In this document: positions 1 through 7,340 of the stretch, piece after piece
Layout: each line of letters opens with the position of its first letter
Position numbering within the stretch: position 1 is the first letter of the stretch
Virus record (IMG/VR): IMGVR_UViG_3300011115_000319
Coordinates: 1-26,135 of that record
From: a virus
Reading direction: 5' to 3' (one strand)
Length of the DNA: 26,135 bases
Program-made: the position numbers and the translations under genes
The notes under the pieces: generated by a model
The model's database searches: none
Told to the model about the DNA's origin: nothing
What the model saw: the letters and a program-made list of their open reading frames with translations, nothing else

Positions 1-1461
1 CTGTGGAATTGCTTGTGTATATGCCGTAAGTGAACCAAGAAGAGCAGTTCGCATGTCTTCAATTTCAATCTTTTCTAATTCTTGTGTTACGTTAACCGTA
101 AATGGTAGTTCTCTCATAGCCATATCTCGGCTGATGAGTTTTCCTCCAAGTGCTTGAAGCATAAAGATAAGACCTTGCGCTGGGTTAAGACCAGCAAGCA
201 TGCCGTAACGAACATCAGCAGAGTAGTCTTGTTTAATATCTTTAGTTGGCTTGTATGTAATCTCATAAGGTGAACCCGAATCTACTCCACGAATTGTTTT
301 TTCTTCTGGGTAAATCATTTCATCTACACAAAAACAAATACTAATAATGTCCCTAAGTGTTGCAGCAAAGATTGCTTGTGCAGATTTAACTTGTGTATCA
401 AAGGCTCCCATAAGAGCCTGTACTCCTTGACCAGTAACAATAGAAGCATCTATGTTTCCAGTACGAGATTCAGGGTATCGTGTACCAACACGTAGTTCTT
501 GATTAAGAACTTGCTGTTCAGTAAATGCACCTTGTGGCAGTGTAAGTTCTACACGGCGAACACCTGCTGGATTGGCTGTACGAATAACAGCATCTCCACC
601 AAGTTGTAGTTCTTGCACATCTTGTGGCAAAACAATTGGTGCTTGTACTGACTTTTCTGCTGCTTCCATTGCAAGTAATGCAAATCGGTTACGCAGTAAC
701 TGAATGCCAAGCACGTCATCAAACTGTCCACGCATTTCACCATCAATAGATGGCTTACGTGCAACAACAACCATCATCTTACCAAGTGGATTAGCAGCCT
801 GAGAAAGAACTAGATTACTTCTACGTGGTACATAAATTATAGATTGGTCTTTATCATAATAACGGACCATCTCAATTACTGCATTAAGGTCTTGTTTATA
901 TCCATCTGCTCCAAGAAGTTCTCTATCATACTCTGGGAACTGTGATACTAGTTCACCAAGTGTCATAGAGTATCTCTTAGCATATGCCACACAACGTCCA
1001 TAGCGGTCAAACTCTGGGTAAGCCCCAATAGGATTTTCTATGCGAATACGTGGCAGTTTTGCTTCATCGTCTAGTTCAATAATGAACGGAACGAATCCAT
1101 ATGTTAGATACCAGTCAGCACCTGAGTACATATGTACTGCTAGGTCTGAGTGTTGAAAATAGTTAGATGCAATACGAGTACGTTTATCAGCAAAACTACG
1201 TGCTCTATCAGATACTTGATTGGCTGCAGAACAATTAACTGCTGGAAGCGGAGCCATAACTTCAGATAAATCACGGGCGACAATATCAATAAAATTTGCT
1301 ACTACGTTTGCGTCAACACCTTCTGGAAAAAAGTTAGGATAAACCTCAGCAATTTTTCCTTTACGGACGGCAAGTACATCTAGGTTACGCGCATCACGTT
1401 CGTGACTGCGATAACGCAGGGAGTCAACCCGTGCTGTTACTTGCTCTATTGATAATACCAT
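1..1461 (-). CDS. Phage portal protein (C-terminus beyond window)
   Basis: I translated this frame by hand: it is open for 487 codons from an ATG at 1461 to the window edge, so the C-terminal part is missing. The product should be the portal, the dodecameric ring at the head vertex through which DNA is packaged. Visible support: position directly downstream of terminase, a length over 480 aa, and portal-like stretches such as VARDLSEVMAPLP, YGFVPFIIELD, RYYDKDQSIIYVPRRS, then a long helical central part and ESRTGNIDASIVTGQGVQAL. The ATG overlaps the stop of the upstream gene (TAATG), so translation is probably coupled. Family assignment rests on context and general resemblance; I cannot say which portal subfamily it belongs to. 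Confidence 0.85.
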   Translation of the reverse strand, partial: MVLSIEQVTARVDSLRYRSHERDARNLDVLAVRKGKIAEVYPNFFPEGVDANVVANFIDIVARDLSEVMAPLPAVNCSAANQVSDRARSFADKRTRIASNYFQHSDLAVHMYSGADWYLTYGFVPFIIELDDEAKLPRIRIENPIGAYPEFDRYGRCVAYAKRYSMTLGELVSQFPEYDRELLGADGYKQDLNAVIEMVRYYDKDQSIIYVPRRSNLVLSQAANPLGKMMVVVARKPSIDGEMRGQFDDVLGIQLLRNRFALLAMEAAEKSVQAPIVLPQDVQELQLGGDAVIRTANPAGVRRVELTLPQGAFTEQQVLNQELRVGTRYPESRTGNIDASIVTGQGVQALMGAFDTQVKSAQAIFAATLRDIISICFCVDEMIYPEEKTIRGVDSGSPYEITYKPTKDIKQDYSADVRYGMLAGLNPAQGLIFMLQALGGKLISRDMAMRELPFTVNVTQELEKIEIEDMRTALLGSLTAYTQAIPQ

Positions 1462-3164
1462 TATTTTCCTAACGGTCTAGTCTTGCTTAATCTTGCTTTA
1501 GGTTTTTCAACTACTCTGCGACTTATTCTTGTTTTTTTAGCCTCTGCTAAAGTTTTATCAACTTTGGCAATTTCACTCTTAGAAGACACCTTTGCATCTT
1601 TACGAGCAAGACTGGCTTTTTGAACTCTATTTGCTTCTTTTATACCAGCCTTAGTACGAGCAGTTGATTCTCTAGTTGCCCAAGAATCAGTATAAACAGG
1701 ACCTTCATATTTATCAGCATTTGATTTAGGTCGTCCAGTATACTTAGGGTCAAGTACTCGTGGAATATGTGGTCTATTTTTATCTTTTCTAACTTGAGCA
1801 ATTAATTTACGTTCTAATTCATTTGGTGGACGATTAGGTGTTTTACTTTTCTTTATTGAAGCCTTAATACTATTAAGTAAAGCAAGGCGATTTCTTTGAC
1901 TTTCTATTGCATCATAATCTCGTTTTGCTTCTGCTACCTGTATACGTTTTTCTCTAAGTGCTATATTACCTGGACCTAATCTTCCAAGACGTGGTGGGTT
2001 ATCAATCTTTTCTAAACGCTTGCGTTCAATTTGACTAAGTATTTCTCGTGTTGGAGGTGCTGTAGAGTTACGTGGGTCACTAGCAGCATTTGCATTTGCT
2101 TCTTTAGACGCTTCTATATCTGATTTACGAACTTCATATTCGTTCCCACGGAAGTCTTTTCTAGTTACAGTATAATCAGCGGCTTCATGTTCTTTTTTCT
2201 GTACACCTTTATTGTGTAGTTTCTTACGCATAATTTTTACGTCAGTCTTATGAGCAGGTAAATTATTTTTTAATTTAGGTGCAGGCTTCTTAGAAACCCT
2301 TCTAGGGTTTACTGTTCTTTCTTCCCTAGCCTTAACTTTTTTTGCATAATTTTCATTTGCAATCTCTTTACGAGTCTTTGGTACATTTGGCTTAGGGCGA
2401 GTAATAGTATCAATTTTTTGTATCCCACGTTTTTCACTTGCAGTTAAAGAATTAGAACTACCTCTTGGTACATCTCTAGGACGTGGGGCAAATGGTCTAC
2501 GTCCCAATTCTTTAGATACATCTTTTGCGTCAACATCAGAAACTTTTTTACGACCTTGACCAGTAGTAGTTCTTAAACCAACACGATTTGTTACAGGTAT
2601 TGCTGATGTTCCTCTACCAGGATTAGGACGTTGTGGTTGCACAATAGGTTTAGGGTTTTTAATTTGTTTCTTACCTTGTGCTTTTGTGCGCACAACTGGT
2701 TCACGTACAGTATTGGTTACACCTCTATCAGCCTGTGTTTGATACCTAGGAGAAGCCTTACGTCCCTCTGCTTCTTTTATAATTGCAGGACGTTCTTTTT
2801 TAATTATAGGTTTTGCTGCTTCTGGTTTTTTAGCCAAAGATTTTCTTACACCAGCAGATGCAGCAGCATATTTTTTTTCTGCCTCTGCTGCTTTGGCTGC
2901 TTTAGTTGCTTTAGAAGCAATACGAGCAACCTTTAATACTTTTCCAGCAGGAAGAAACATTGCAGCAGCAACTGCTGTTGACTTTAAAGCACCACCAATA
3001 TCGCCTTTATGTGCTTTGTTAATTATATCTTTAGCATCATTTGCGCCCAATAATTCACTAGCAACTGAACCTAATTTCTTTAACTTTTTATCAGTTATCT
3101 TGATAGGATTGTTACCCCCAGCACGAGCCTTGGCTTGTGCTAGTTGTTGCTTAGTCGGTGCCAT
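1461..3164 (-). CDS. Very basic Lys/Arg/Pro-rich protein of unknown function between terminase and portal
   Basis: A 567-aa protein I do not recognise. It is extremely rich in Lys, Arg, Ala and Pro throughout, with few hydrophobic segments; the clearest is AVAAAMFLPAGKVLKVARIA near residues 45-65, followed by an Ala/Lys-rich helix. It looks largely disordered and nucleic-acid binding. I chose ATG 3164, which has AAGGA six bases upstream, over the in-frame TTG at 3170. It starts ten bases after the terminase stop and ends overlapping the portal start, so it belongs to the packaging/head operon. Candidate roles: DNA condensation in the capsid, an ejected internal protein, or a terminase/portal accessory. 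These are guesses from composition and place. Confidence 0.8.
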   Translation of the reverse strand: MAPTKQQLAQAKARAGGNNPIKITDKKLKKLGSVASELLGANDAKDIINKAHKGDIGGALKSTAVAAAMFLPAGKVLKVARIASKATKAAKAAEAEKKYAAASAGVRKSLAKKPEAAKPIIKKERPAIIKEAEGRKASPRYQTQADRGVTNTVREPVVRTKAQGKKQIKNPKPIVQPQRPNPGRGTSAIPVTNRVGLRTTTGQGRKKVSDVDAKDVSKELGRRPFAPRPRDVPRGSSNSLTASEKRGIQKIDTITRPKPNVPKTRKEIANENYAKKVKAREERTVNPRRVSKKPAPKLKNNLPAHKTDVKIMRKKLHNKGVQKKEHEAADYTVTRKDFRGNEYEVRKSDIEASKEANANAASDPRNSTAPPTREILSQIERKRLEKIDNPPRLGRLGPGNIALREKRIQVAEAKRDYDAIESQRNRLALLNSIKASIKKSKTPNRPPNELERKLIAQVRKDKNRPHIPRVLDPKYTGRPKSNADKYEGPVYTDSWATRESTARTKAGIKEANRVQKASLARKDAKVSSKSEIAKVDKTLAEAKKTRISRRVVEKPKARLSKTRPLGK

Positions 3165-3173
3165 AGTCAATCC

Positions 3174-5063
3174 TTATCCATACATGTCTTGCCATTGGTC
3201 TGAGAAAGCCTCATCTAAATTAATGGCGTATCGTTTATCTGTCTGTGCTCTTGTTGCCCATCTGTTGTAAGCATAGGTAGCAGTATTGCTTGCTTGTTGC
3301 ATTAGTTCGCGTATGCGAATAATGGCAAACCACATAGCCATAACAGTATCCGTCTTACCTTTAGTCTCAGGTTTCCACGTAAGCAGTTGTTGAGTTAAAG
3401 CCTTTAATCCTTCAGAGTGTTCCGAGGATGGTAGTTCAATGATGTTATTGTTTTGAAACTTGCCTTCGCGTTCTGTGCCGAAGAGGTTGGACATGGAGGC
3501 AACACCGAAAGATGTGTCCCATTTGTTCTTGCCTGTAAAGTGAGCATCAAGTCGTACGCCGTAAGAAGCAAGCCATTGTCTGAGTTCTTCATCTAGTGAG
3601 TATGCTTTCTGGTGAGCGTTGATTTCTACACGGAACTCTTGTGGCTTATACTTAATGGTTAACTCTTCAATTGCTGCACGAATCTTTTGAGGTGTAGGTT
3701 CCTCCATATTGATACAGTCAAGAATATAAATCTTGCCGTCTTCTCTGTTGTATGCTGCAACAACAAAGGCAGCGTTACCCGCCATAGCGGGGTCAAAACC
3801 AATTACAGTATGAGCCTGTACCTTAGAAGGATGTCCAGCGGCACCTGCACTTAGCAGTCCTCTTTTTCGCATCCCATTCGTGGCTCCCCGCACCAACACG
3901 GGGGGGAAGATAGAATCTTCTTGGATGTCTTCTTGTTGATAGACGAGCGCCCACGTAGATGGCGTGACTTCACTTCTTCGTTTAAATAAGGTTTCGCCGT
4001 CCCACTTAGGGTAGAGGCCGTCTTCTGAAGGTGTGTCATCGTCACCGTCCCACGGTGTGTCCGAGAAGGGCCAGAGCGTAACCCAATCTTCGGGCTCTTC
4101 AGCATACTCAAGGACAGCAGGCATCCCCATGTAAGTAAAGGGAGTCCTACCCCCAGACCAATGCTTAGCATTACGAAGTTCTTTATAAAGGTCGTTAGCG
4201 GCAATTCGTGTCCCAACTACTAGCAGTTTACCGTTTTTACCTAAACGGGTAATAACTTCTTTCTGCAACCAGTCCATTTGCTTTTCCCACTCGTGGGCAT
4301 TGGCAGTAGTAATGCAGTCGTCAAGAATAATCAAGTCAGCACGGGCACCGTAAATCTGACCACCCATACCTAGTGCTTGAAGGGTAGGGTCCTTCTCACT
4401 TGAGTTACGCGCATCGCCCCCAAGGTAGACTGTATCGGCTTTCCAAGTATCAGCGTCCTCTTTCCACCCGCCATCTGGACCATATGCGGTCTGCAGTTTT
4501 AGCCAGCGTGGATGAGACAATCGTTGCTTGATAGCGTAAACGAACTCTCTAGCCTTATTCAAAGTCTTTGAGACCACAATGATGCGGACATTAGGATTGA
4601 GAGCGATGCGGTAAGTTGAGTAGTTTACCGTGATAACGGTGGACTTAGCATGTTCTGGTGGTACGTTCACCAGAAGTCTATTGTTTTCCCCAGGCTCGTA
4701 AATCATGGATGGGTGCAGCCAAGTGGGTTCATATCCCTCTAAAAGGTCTACCCAGTCTTGGTGATGTGGAAATACTGTTTGTCCTAAAAACATCTTAGAG
4801 AAATCTGAGAACTCAATTGATTCCTTTTTGAGTCCTAGTGCATCAAAGGATTGCTTGGTTCCCTCTTCCTTAGCCTCTTCAAGGGCCTTGGCAAAGATGG
4901 GGTCTCGGCGCATCCATTGACGGATGGTATCTGCTTTCTTATTTTCAGATGCCATAGCCGCTTGGACAGTGTATCCAGATTTAATACGTTCTAAGACTGC
5001 GTCCTGTACAGCCTTTAAGTTCTTGACCAGATGATGGTCTTTGCCTTTTTGAAATCCAGCCAT
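3174..5063 (-). CDS. terL: Terminase large subunit (packaging ATPase/nuclease)
   Basis: The motor that cuts concatemeric phage DNA and pumps it into the prohead through the portal. Of 629 aa, residues 20-65 form a helical small-terminase-like N-terminal part. The ATPase follows: Walker A variant PPEHAKST (135-142), Walker B LIILDD (244-249) and a coupling motif VVGTR (282-286). The C-terminal RNase H-like nuclease has VIGFDPAMAG (Asp424), Glu480 and TDTVMAMW (Asp572). I chose ATG 5063 because AGGGG lies four bases upstream; ATG 5075 is possible. The frame stays open to 5228, but that stretch holds the likely promoter and a hairpin, so it is probably leader. No separate small terminase gene is visible. 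Confidence 0.93.
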   Translation of the reverse strand: MAGFQKGKDHHLVKNLKAVQDAVLERIKSGYTVQAAMASENKKADTIRQWMRRDPIFAKALEEAKEEGTKQSFDALGLKKESIEFSDFSKMFLGQTVFPHHQDWVDLLEGYEPTWLHPSMIYEPGENNRLLVNVPPEHAKSTVITVNYSTYRIALNPNVRIIVVSKTLNKAREFVYAIKQRLSHPRWLKLQTAYGPDGGWKEDADTWKADTVYLGGDARNSSEKDPTLQALGMGGQIYGARADLIILDDCITTANAHEWEKQMDWLQKEVITRLGKNGKLLVVGTRIAANDLYKELRNAKHWSGGRTPFTYMGMPAVLEYAEEPEDWVTLWPFSDTPWDGDDDTPSEDGLYPKWDGETLFKRRSEVTPSTWALVYQQEDIQEDSIFPPVLVRGATNGMRKRGLLSAGAAGHPSKVQAHTVIGFDPAMAGNAAFVVAAYNREDGKIYILDCINMEEPTPQKIRAAIEELTIKYKPQEFRVEINAHQKAYSLDEELRQWLASYGVRLDAHFTGKNKWDTSFGVASMSNLFGTEREGKFQNNNIIELPSSEHSEGLKALTQQLLTWKPETKGKTDTVMAMWFAIIRIRELMQQASNTATYAYNRWATRAQTDKRYAINLDEAFSDQWQDMYG

Positions 5064-5102
5064 GGGTCCCCTCATGGCAGTACTATCCCGCCTATTAAGT
5101 AC

Positions 5103-5127
5103 AGTCTGTACAGTTAGTCTGTACAGT
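5103..5127. repeat. Tandem 12-nt direct repeat in terminase leader
   Basis: Two perfect copies of AGTCTGTACAGT (5103-5114 and 5116-5127) are separated by one T. Each copy contains the palindrome CTGTACAG. They lie between the candidate late promoter and the terminase start, and related AGTCTG/CAGACT words recur to about 5490. A tandem palindromic repeat there is typical of a regulator binding site. Confidence 0.7.
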
Positions 5128-5130
5128 CTA

Positions 5131-5152
5131 GCAAGGCTCCAAAAAGCCTTGC
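5131..5152. promoter_or_regulatory. Perfect 8-bp stem-loop in terminase leader
   Basis: GCAAGGCT (5131-5138) and AGCCTTGC (5145-5152) pair perfectly around a six-base loop. It abuts the tandem repeat and would be in the 5' leader of the late transcript. No T-run follows on either strand, so an intrinsic terminator is unlikely; an operator or leader structure fits better. Confidence 0.5.
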
Positions 5153-5181
5153 AGTCTATAGTAAAATAAAAACAATCTCTA

Positions 5182-5210
5182 TATATACTTAATCCGTTCA
5201 AACAGGTAAA
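5182..5210 (-). promoter_or_regulatory. Candidate late promoter for terminase operon
   Basis: Reading leftward, a TTTACC box (5210-5205) and a TATATA box (5187-5182) are separated by exactly 17 bases, close to the sigma-70-type consensus spacing. It would start transcription near 5175, leaving a leader of about 110 bases that carries the stem-loop and tandem repeat. Supported only by consensus match and position. Confidence 0.4.
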
Positions 5211-5228
5211 ACGAACACTTTTAAACAA

Positions 5229-5593
5229 ACTATTTTTATAGCCTTGTTATATCAAGGGTTTTCTAACTGCGTCACTATACTGACAGAAATATTTTGGTAG
5301 AGATACAACATATATTAGACCCTCACATTAATAAACCTAGGGTCTAATCTATCCGTTACAGACTACAGACTGCACGTAGTCTGATGGTGGTTCTGGTTGA
5401 TGTAGGTACTATCTCCCTACCGTTTCAGACTGGTCGCACTATCTACTGTTCCCTATAAAAATCAAATCGTATGCGGTTATGTTTCAGTCTGTATCAAGTC
5501 AAAGCGCTTCGCTGACTTGACACTGACTGAAGGTCTGGCTCTTGTAATTATCAAGTTGATAACTACGTAGTATGAGTGTTAAGGAGTTCGGAT
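5229..5593. promoter_or_regulatory. Divergent control region rich in dyads
   Basis: No gene seen in these 365 bases, which separate leftward late genes from rightward early genes. The region holds a 10-bp inverted repeat (ATTAGACCCT at 5314-5323 with AGGGTCTAAT at 5339-5348), an 8-bp one (CAGACTAC 5359-5366 with GTAGTCTG 5376-5383), the long hairpin at 5483-5531, a palindrome TTATCAAGTTGATAA (5548-5562) and ACTACGTAGT (5562-5571). CAGACT/AGTCTG words occur repeatedly. A weak rightward promoter may use TGGTCG (5431-5436) and TATAAA (5454-5459), spaced 17. It most resembles an early/late switch region; I see no iteron array that would prove an origin. Confidence 0.6.
5483..5537 (+). promoter_or_regulatory. 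Structured leader element, copy A
   Basis: An extended hairpin: outer stem TTCAGTC/GACTGAA (5483-5489, 5525-5531), 4x4 internal loop, inner stem TCAAGTC/GACTTGA (5494-5500, 5514-5520), AA bulge, AGCG/CGCT, three-base loop. GGTCTG follows. The string CTTGACAC, four bases, TGAAGGTCTG is shared with copy B at 6200-6247, where the stem sequences differ but still pair. It lies upstream of the SLOG gene. The embedded TTGACA could instead be a -35 box, but no matching -10 box sits at normal spacing. Confidence 0.6.
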
Positions 5594-5986
5594 ATGTACA
5601 GATTAATGATTACAGGCTCGCGCACTTGGGACGATAAGGAAGTTATCGTTCATGAGTTGCTGTTCATCGCAAAGAAGTACAAGAACGTGGTGCTGGTTTC
5701 AGGCCACGCCATAGGTGCTGACCGACTCGCAGAAGAAGTTGCGATAGGACTTGGTTGGGTTGTGGAGATTCACGAGCCTGACTGGAAGTTAAATGGTGAC
5801 AGCGCGGGATACAAGCGCAACACCACAATGCTTGAGACTGGCGTACAGGCTGTACTTGCTTTCCATAAAGACGGAAGCAAAGGTACTGCAGACGCGATTC
5901 GCAAGGCCAAAGACCGCAAGGTTCCCACACGCGTGCTCATCGAGACCACGCCTGAATGGGTAGGCGAGTGGGCAGTGACCATCTAA
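5594..5986 (+). CDS. SLOG-fold nucleotide-binding protein (YspA/DUF2493-like)
   Basis: A 130-aa Rossmann-like protein of the YspA/YpsA SLOG family, thought to bind nucleotides or nucleotide-derived ligands; the reaction is unknown. Visible motifs: N-terminal strand and loop ITGSRTW (6-12), phosphate-binding SGHAIGAD (36-43), GYKRNTTML (72-80) and SKGTADAI (95-102). Length equals a single SLOG domain. I chose ATG 5594 because AAGGAG lies seven bases upstream; an in-frame GTG at 5576 has no comparable site. First gene of the early operon and close to a DUF4326 gene. SLOG proteins occur often in phages and near nucleotide-signalling or defence genes; a role in NAD or nucleotide metabolism is inference. 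Confidence 0.85.
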   Translation: MYRLMITGSRTWDDKEVIVHELLFIAKKYKNVVLVSGHAIGADRLAEEVAIGLGWVVEIHEPDWKLNGDSAGYKRNTTMLETGVQAVLAFHKDGSKGTADAIRKAKDRKVPTRVLIETTPEWVGEWAVTI

Positions 5987-5998
5987 GTCGCTTCTTTG

Positions 5999-6024
5999 GT
6001 AGGCATAGGAACTCCTATGCCTAC
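5999..6024 (+). other. Perfect 11-bp stem-loop after SLOG gene
   Basis: GTAGGCATAGG (5999-6009) pairs perfectly with CCTATGCCTAC (6014-6024) around AACT. The palindrome TACCTTAAGGTA (6033-6044) follows. No T-run follows, so it is not a classical intrinsic terminator; RNA processing, mRNA end protection or attenuation are possible. Confidence 0.55.
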
Positions 6025-6066
6025 TGAGGTGGTACCTTAAGGTATCTCTAACAGAAAGGTACGAAG

Positions 6067-6189
6067 ATGAGACGTTACTTCAAGATGTGCGAAGCATGCA
6101 AATATAACTCAGCGTTCAAATGCTACGACTGCAATGGGCAAGCATGCGAAGTCTGCTCCGCTGGTACATGTACGTGTATTGGTGACTGA
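6067..6189 (+). CDS. 40-aa cysteine-rich mini-protein, probable zinc binder
   Basis: A tiny gene starting ATG at 6067 with GAAAGG upstream. Its 40-aa product has eight cysteines in four pairs (8/11, 19/22, 27/30, 35/37), i.e. three CxxC and one CxC motif. That pattern suggests two tetra-cysteine zinc sites or a rubredoxin-like knuckle. It has no hydrophobic signal segment, so it is likely cytoplasmic. It sits between two stem-loops, downstream of the SLOG gene and upstream of DUF4326. Phage mini-proteins of this kind often bind and redirect host enzymes, but no family is recognised. Confidence 0.7.
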   Translation: MRRYFKMCEACKYNSAFKCYDCNGQACEVCSAGTCTCIGD

Positions 6190-6199
6190 CCGCACAGTA

Positions 6200-6247
6200 T
6201 CACGGCGGTCAAGGGAAACTACGCCCTTGACACACCGTGAAGGTCTG
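6200..6247 (+). promoter_or_regulatory. Structured leader element, copy B
   Basis: Outer stem TCACGG/CCGTGA (6200-6205, 6235-6240), small internal loop CG/ACA, inner stem GTCAAGGG/CCCTTGAC (6208-6215, 6224-6231), eight-base loop, then AGGTCTG. It repeats the architecture and 3'-side sequence of copy A (5483-5537) with different but still complementary stems. It lies about 40 bases upstream of the DUF4326 start. Confidence 0.6.
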
Positions 6248-6284
6248 ATTTGTGTTCTATTCCTACTATGAAAGGTTGTGTGCT

Positions 6285-6545
6285 ATGAAAGTTCTCAATA
6301 AGCATGATGCAAGTGCAACTGCTGGTGTATACATCGGCAGAGGCAGTAGATGGGGCAACCCATTCGTGATAGGTAAAGATGGTGATAGAGCAGAAGTAAT
6401 TGCCAAGTATAGAGAATGGGCATTCCAAATGGTTAATACCGAATCATATAATTGGTTAATGCCGTTAATAGGTAAAGATTTAGTGTGCTACTGCGCACCG
6501 CTGGCATGTCATGGTGATGTGCTACTAGAAATGATAGGAGAGTAA
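6285..6545 (+). CDS. DUF4326 family protein
   Basis: An 86-aa protein matching the compact DUF4326 pattern: VYIGRGSRWGNPFVIG (15-30), a central helix AEVIAKYREW (36-45) and a C-terminal GKDLVCYCAPLACHGDVL (63-80) with three cysteines and a histidine that could bind metal. Start ATG 6285 has GAAAGG nine bases upstream. DUF4326 is widespread in phages and bacteria and has no firmly established activity that I know. The nearby SLOG gene suggests a shared nucleotide-related role, which is inference. The next gene begins one base after this stop region. Confidence 0.85.
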   Translation: MKVLNKHDASATAGVYIGRGSRWGNPFVIGKDGDRAEVIAKYREWAFQMVNTESYNWLMPLIGKDLVCYCAPLACHGDVLLEMIGE

Positions 6546-6546
6546 C

Positions 6547-6693
6547 ATGCTAGATACAATCATGGAGATAGAGTCTATAGTCAAGGCTGTAGAATCTAAA
6601 CTAATCAGCCGTACGCAAGCGAACGGGCTGATTAGAGATGTGTTAGCAGGTGTACAACCACACCCATCAACAGAAGAGGGAATCAACTCATGA
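6547..6693 (+). CDS. Small hypothetical protein, 48 aa
   Basis: ATG 6547 follows GGAGAG four bases upstream. The 48-aa product is mostly one helix (MEIESIVKAVESKLISRTQA) plus a short polar tail; no family is recognised. Its coding sequence contains a striking imperfect hairpin at 6601-6635: 10 bp, a one-base bulge, then two short inner stems. The stop overlaps the next start (ATGA), so translation is probably coupled. Confidence 0.6.
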   Translation: MLDTIMEIESIVKAVESKLISRTQANGLIRDVLAGVQPHPSTEEGINS

Positions 6694-6797
6694 CCGAAGA
6701 ACAGTACAAAGCAATACTGCATAGTATGATGTCAGATGACGGACTAATGGCACGGATAATGATGCAAGCACCAGGCACAGACAAAAGAGAGGATTAA
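6690..6797 (+). CDS. Small hypothetical protein, 35 aa, Met-rich
   Basis: ATG 6690 overlaps the previous stop as ATGA and has AGAGGG upstream. The 35-aa product has seven methionines including the start and reads as one amphipathic helix (EEQYKAILHSMMSDDGLMAR) with a charged tail. Its stop lies one base before the next start. No family recognised; support is spacing and ribosome-binding context only. Confidence 0.5.
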   Translation: MTEEQYKAILHSMMSDDGLMARIMMQAPGTDKRED

Positions 6798-6798
6798 G

Positions 6799-7332
6799 AT
6801 GAGTGAATACGCACAATCGCAAGGCATATCAGTAACCAACACATGCTATGACTGCGCCATTGCAAGTGAGTACAGCCCTGAATACAGGTGCATACCCTGC
6901 GTTGAGGACAAGGAAGGAAGAGATGACGCAATAGCCTACGAAATAGTAGATGAAGGTAACATGCAGTACAAAGTCCAATGGTCACGCACTGATGACCAAC
7001 CAAGTGGTAGTGACTGGACTGCATCAGAGACATACATCAAGCCCCAATCATGGGTTGCTAGAATGACAGAGAAATGGGACGATGACAACCCATTCCACCT
7101 CATTGAACTATCAGTTCAATTCGAGAAACCAGAAGAAGATTACCTATCACGACATGAGTTCAGTCCACCTATAGTCCAACTCATAGACGGAGGCACGCTT
7201 GATAACCTATGGGAACTAGAAGATTACACACAGTACCAGCGTGAGAAGCAGTGCCAATGGTGCAACATACTCACACCTAAGATGTTCGCTGACTGCCAGT
7301 CATGCGACAAACCGTTAGAAAACAATCTCTAA
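6799..7332 (+). CDS. Hypothetical protein with N- and C-terminal zinc-knuckle motifs
   Basis: A 177-aa acidic protein. Two CxxC pairs near the N-terminus (CYDC, CIPC; about residues 16-34) and two at the C-terminus (CQWC, CQSC; about 155-172) could each hold one zinc. The middle is an acidic, aromatic-rich domain containing YKVQWSRTDDQPSGSDW, of unknown fold. ATG 6799 has GAGAGGA seven bases upstream. It precedes the SSB-like gene, so a nucleic-acid role is plausible but unproven. Confidence 0.7.
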   Translation: MSEYAQSQGISVTNTCYDCAIASEYSPEYRCIPCVEDKEGRDDAIAYEIVDEGNMQYKVQWSRTDDQPSGSDWTASETYIKPQSWVARMTEKWDDDNPFHLIELSVQFEKPEEDYLSRHEFSPPIVQLIDGGTLDNLWELEDYTQYQREKQCQWCNILTPKMFADCQSCDKPLENNL

Positions 7333-7340
7333 CATGACAA

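Noticed and set aside
2631-2936. 101-aa plus-strand frame rich in Cys and Phe
   Set aside because: Antisense shadow of the basic protein gene; Lys/Arg-rich codons read backward give Phe/Leu/Cys-rich peptides.
5064-5228. Extension of the terminase reading frame to an upstream start at 5228
   Set aside because: This stretch contains the likely promoter, a stem-loop and the tandem repeat, and the encoded residues are Cys/Phe-rich and unlike a terminase N-terminus.
5314-5348. 10-bp inverted repeat as a terminator
   Set aside because: No T-run follows on either strand and the loop is 15 bases; more likely a binding site.
5517-5545. TTGACA as an ordinary -35 promoter box in copy A
   Set aside because: No credible -10 box 16-18 bases downstream; the motif lies in a stem shared with copy B, so structure explains it better. 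Not fully excluded.
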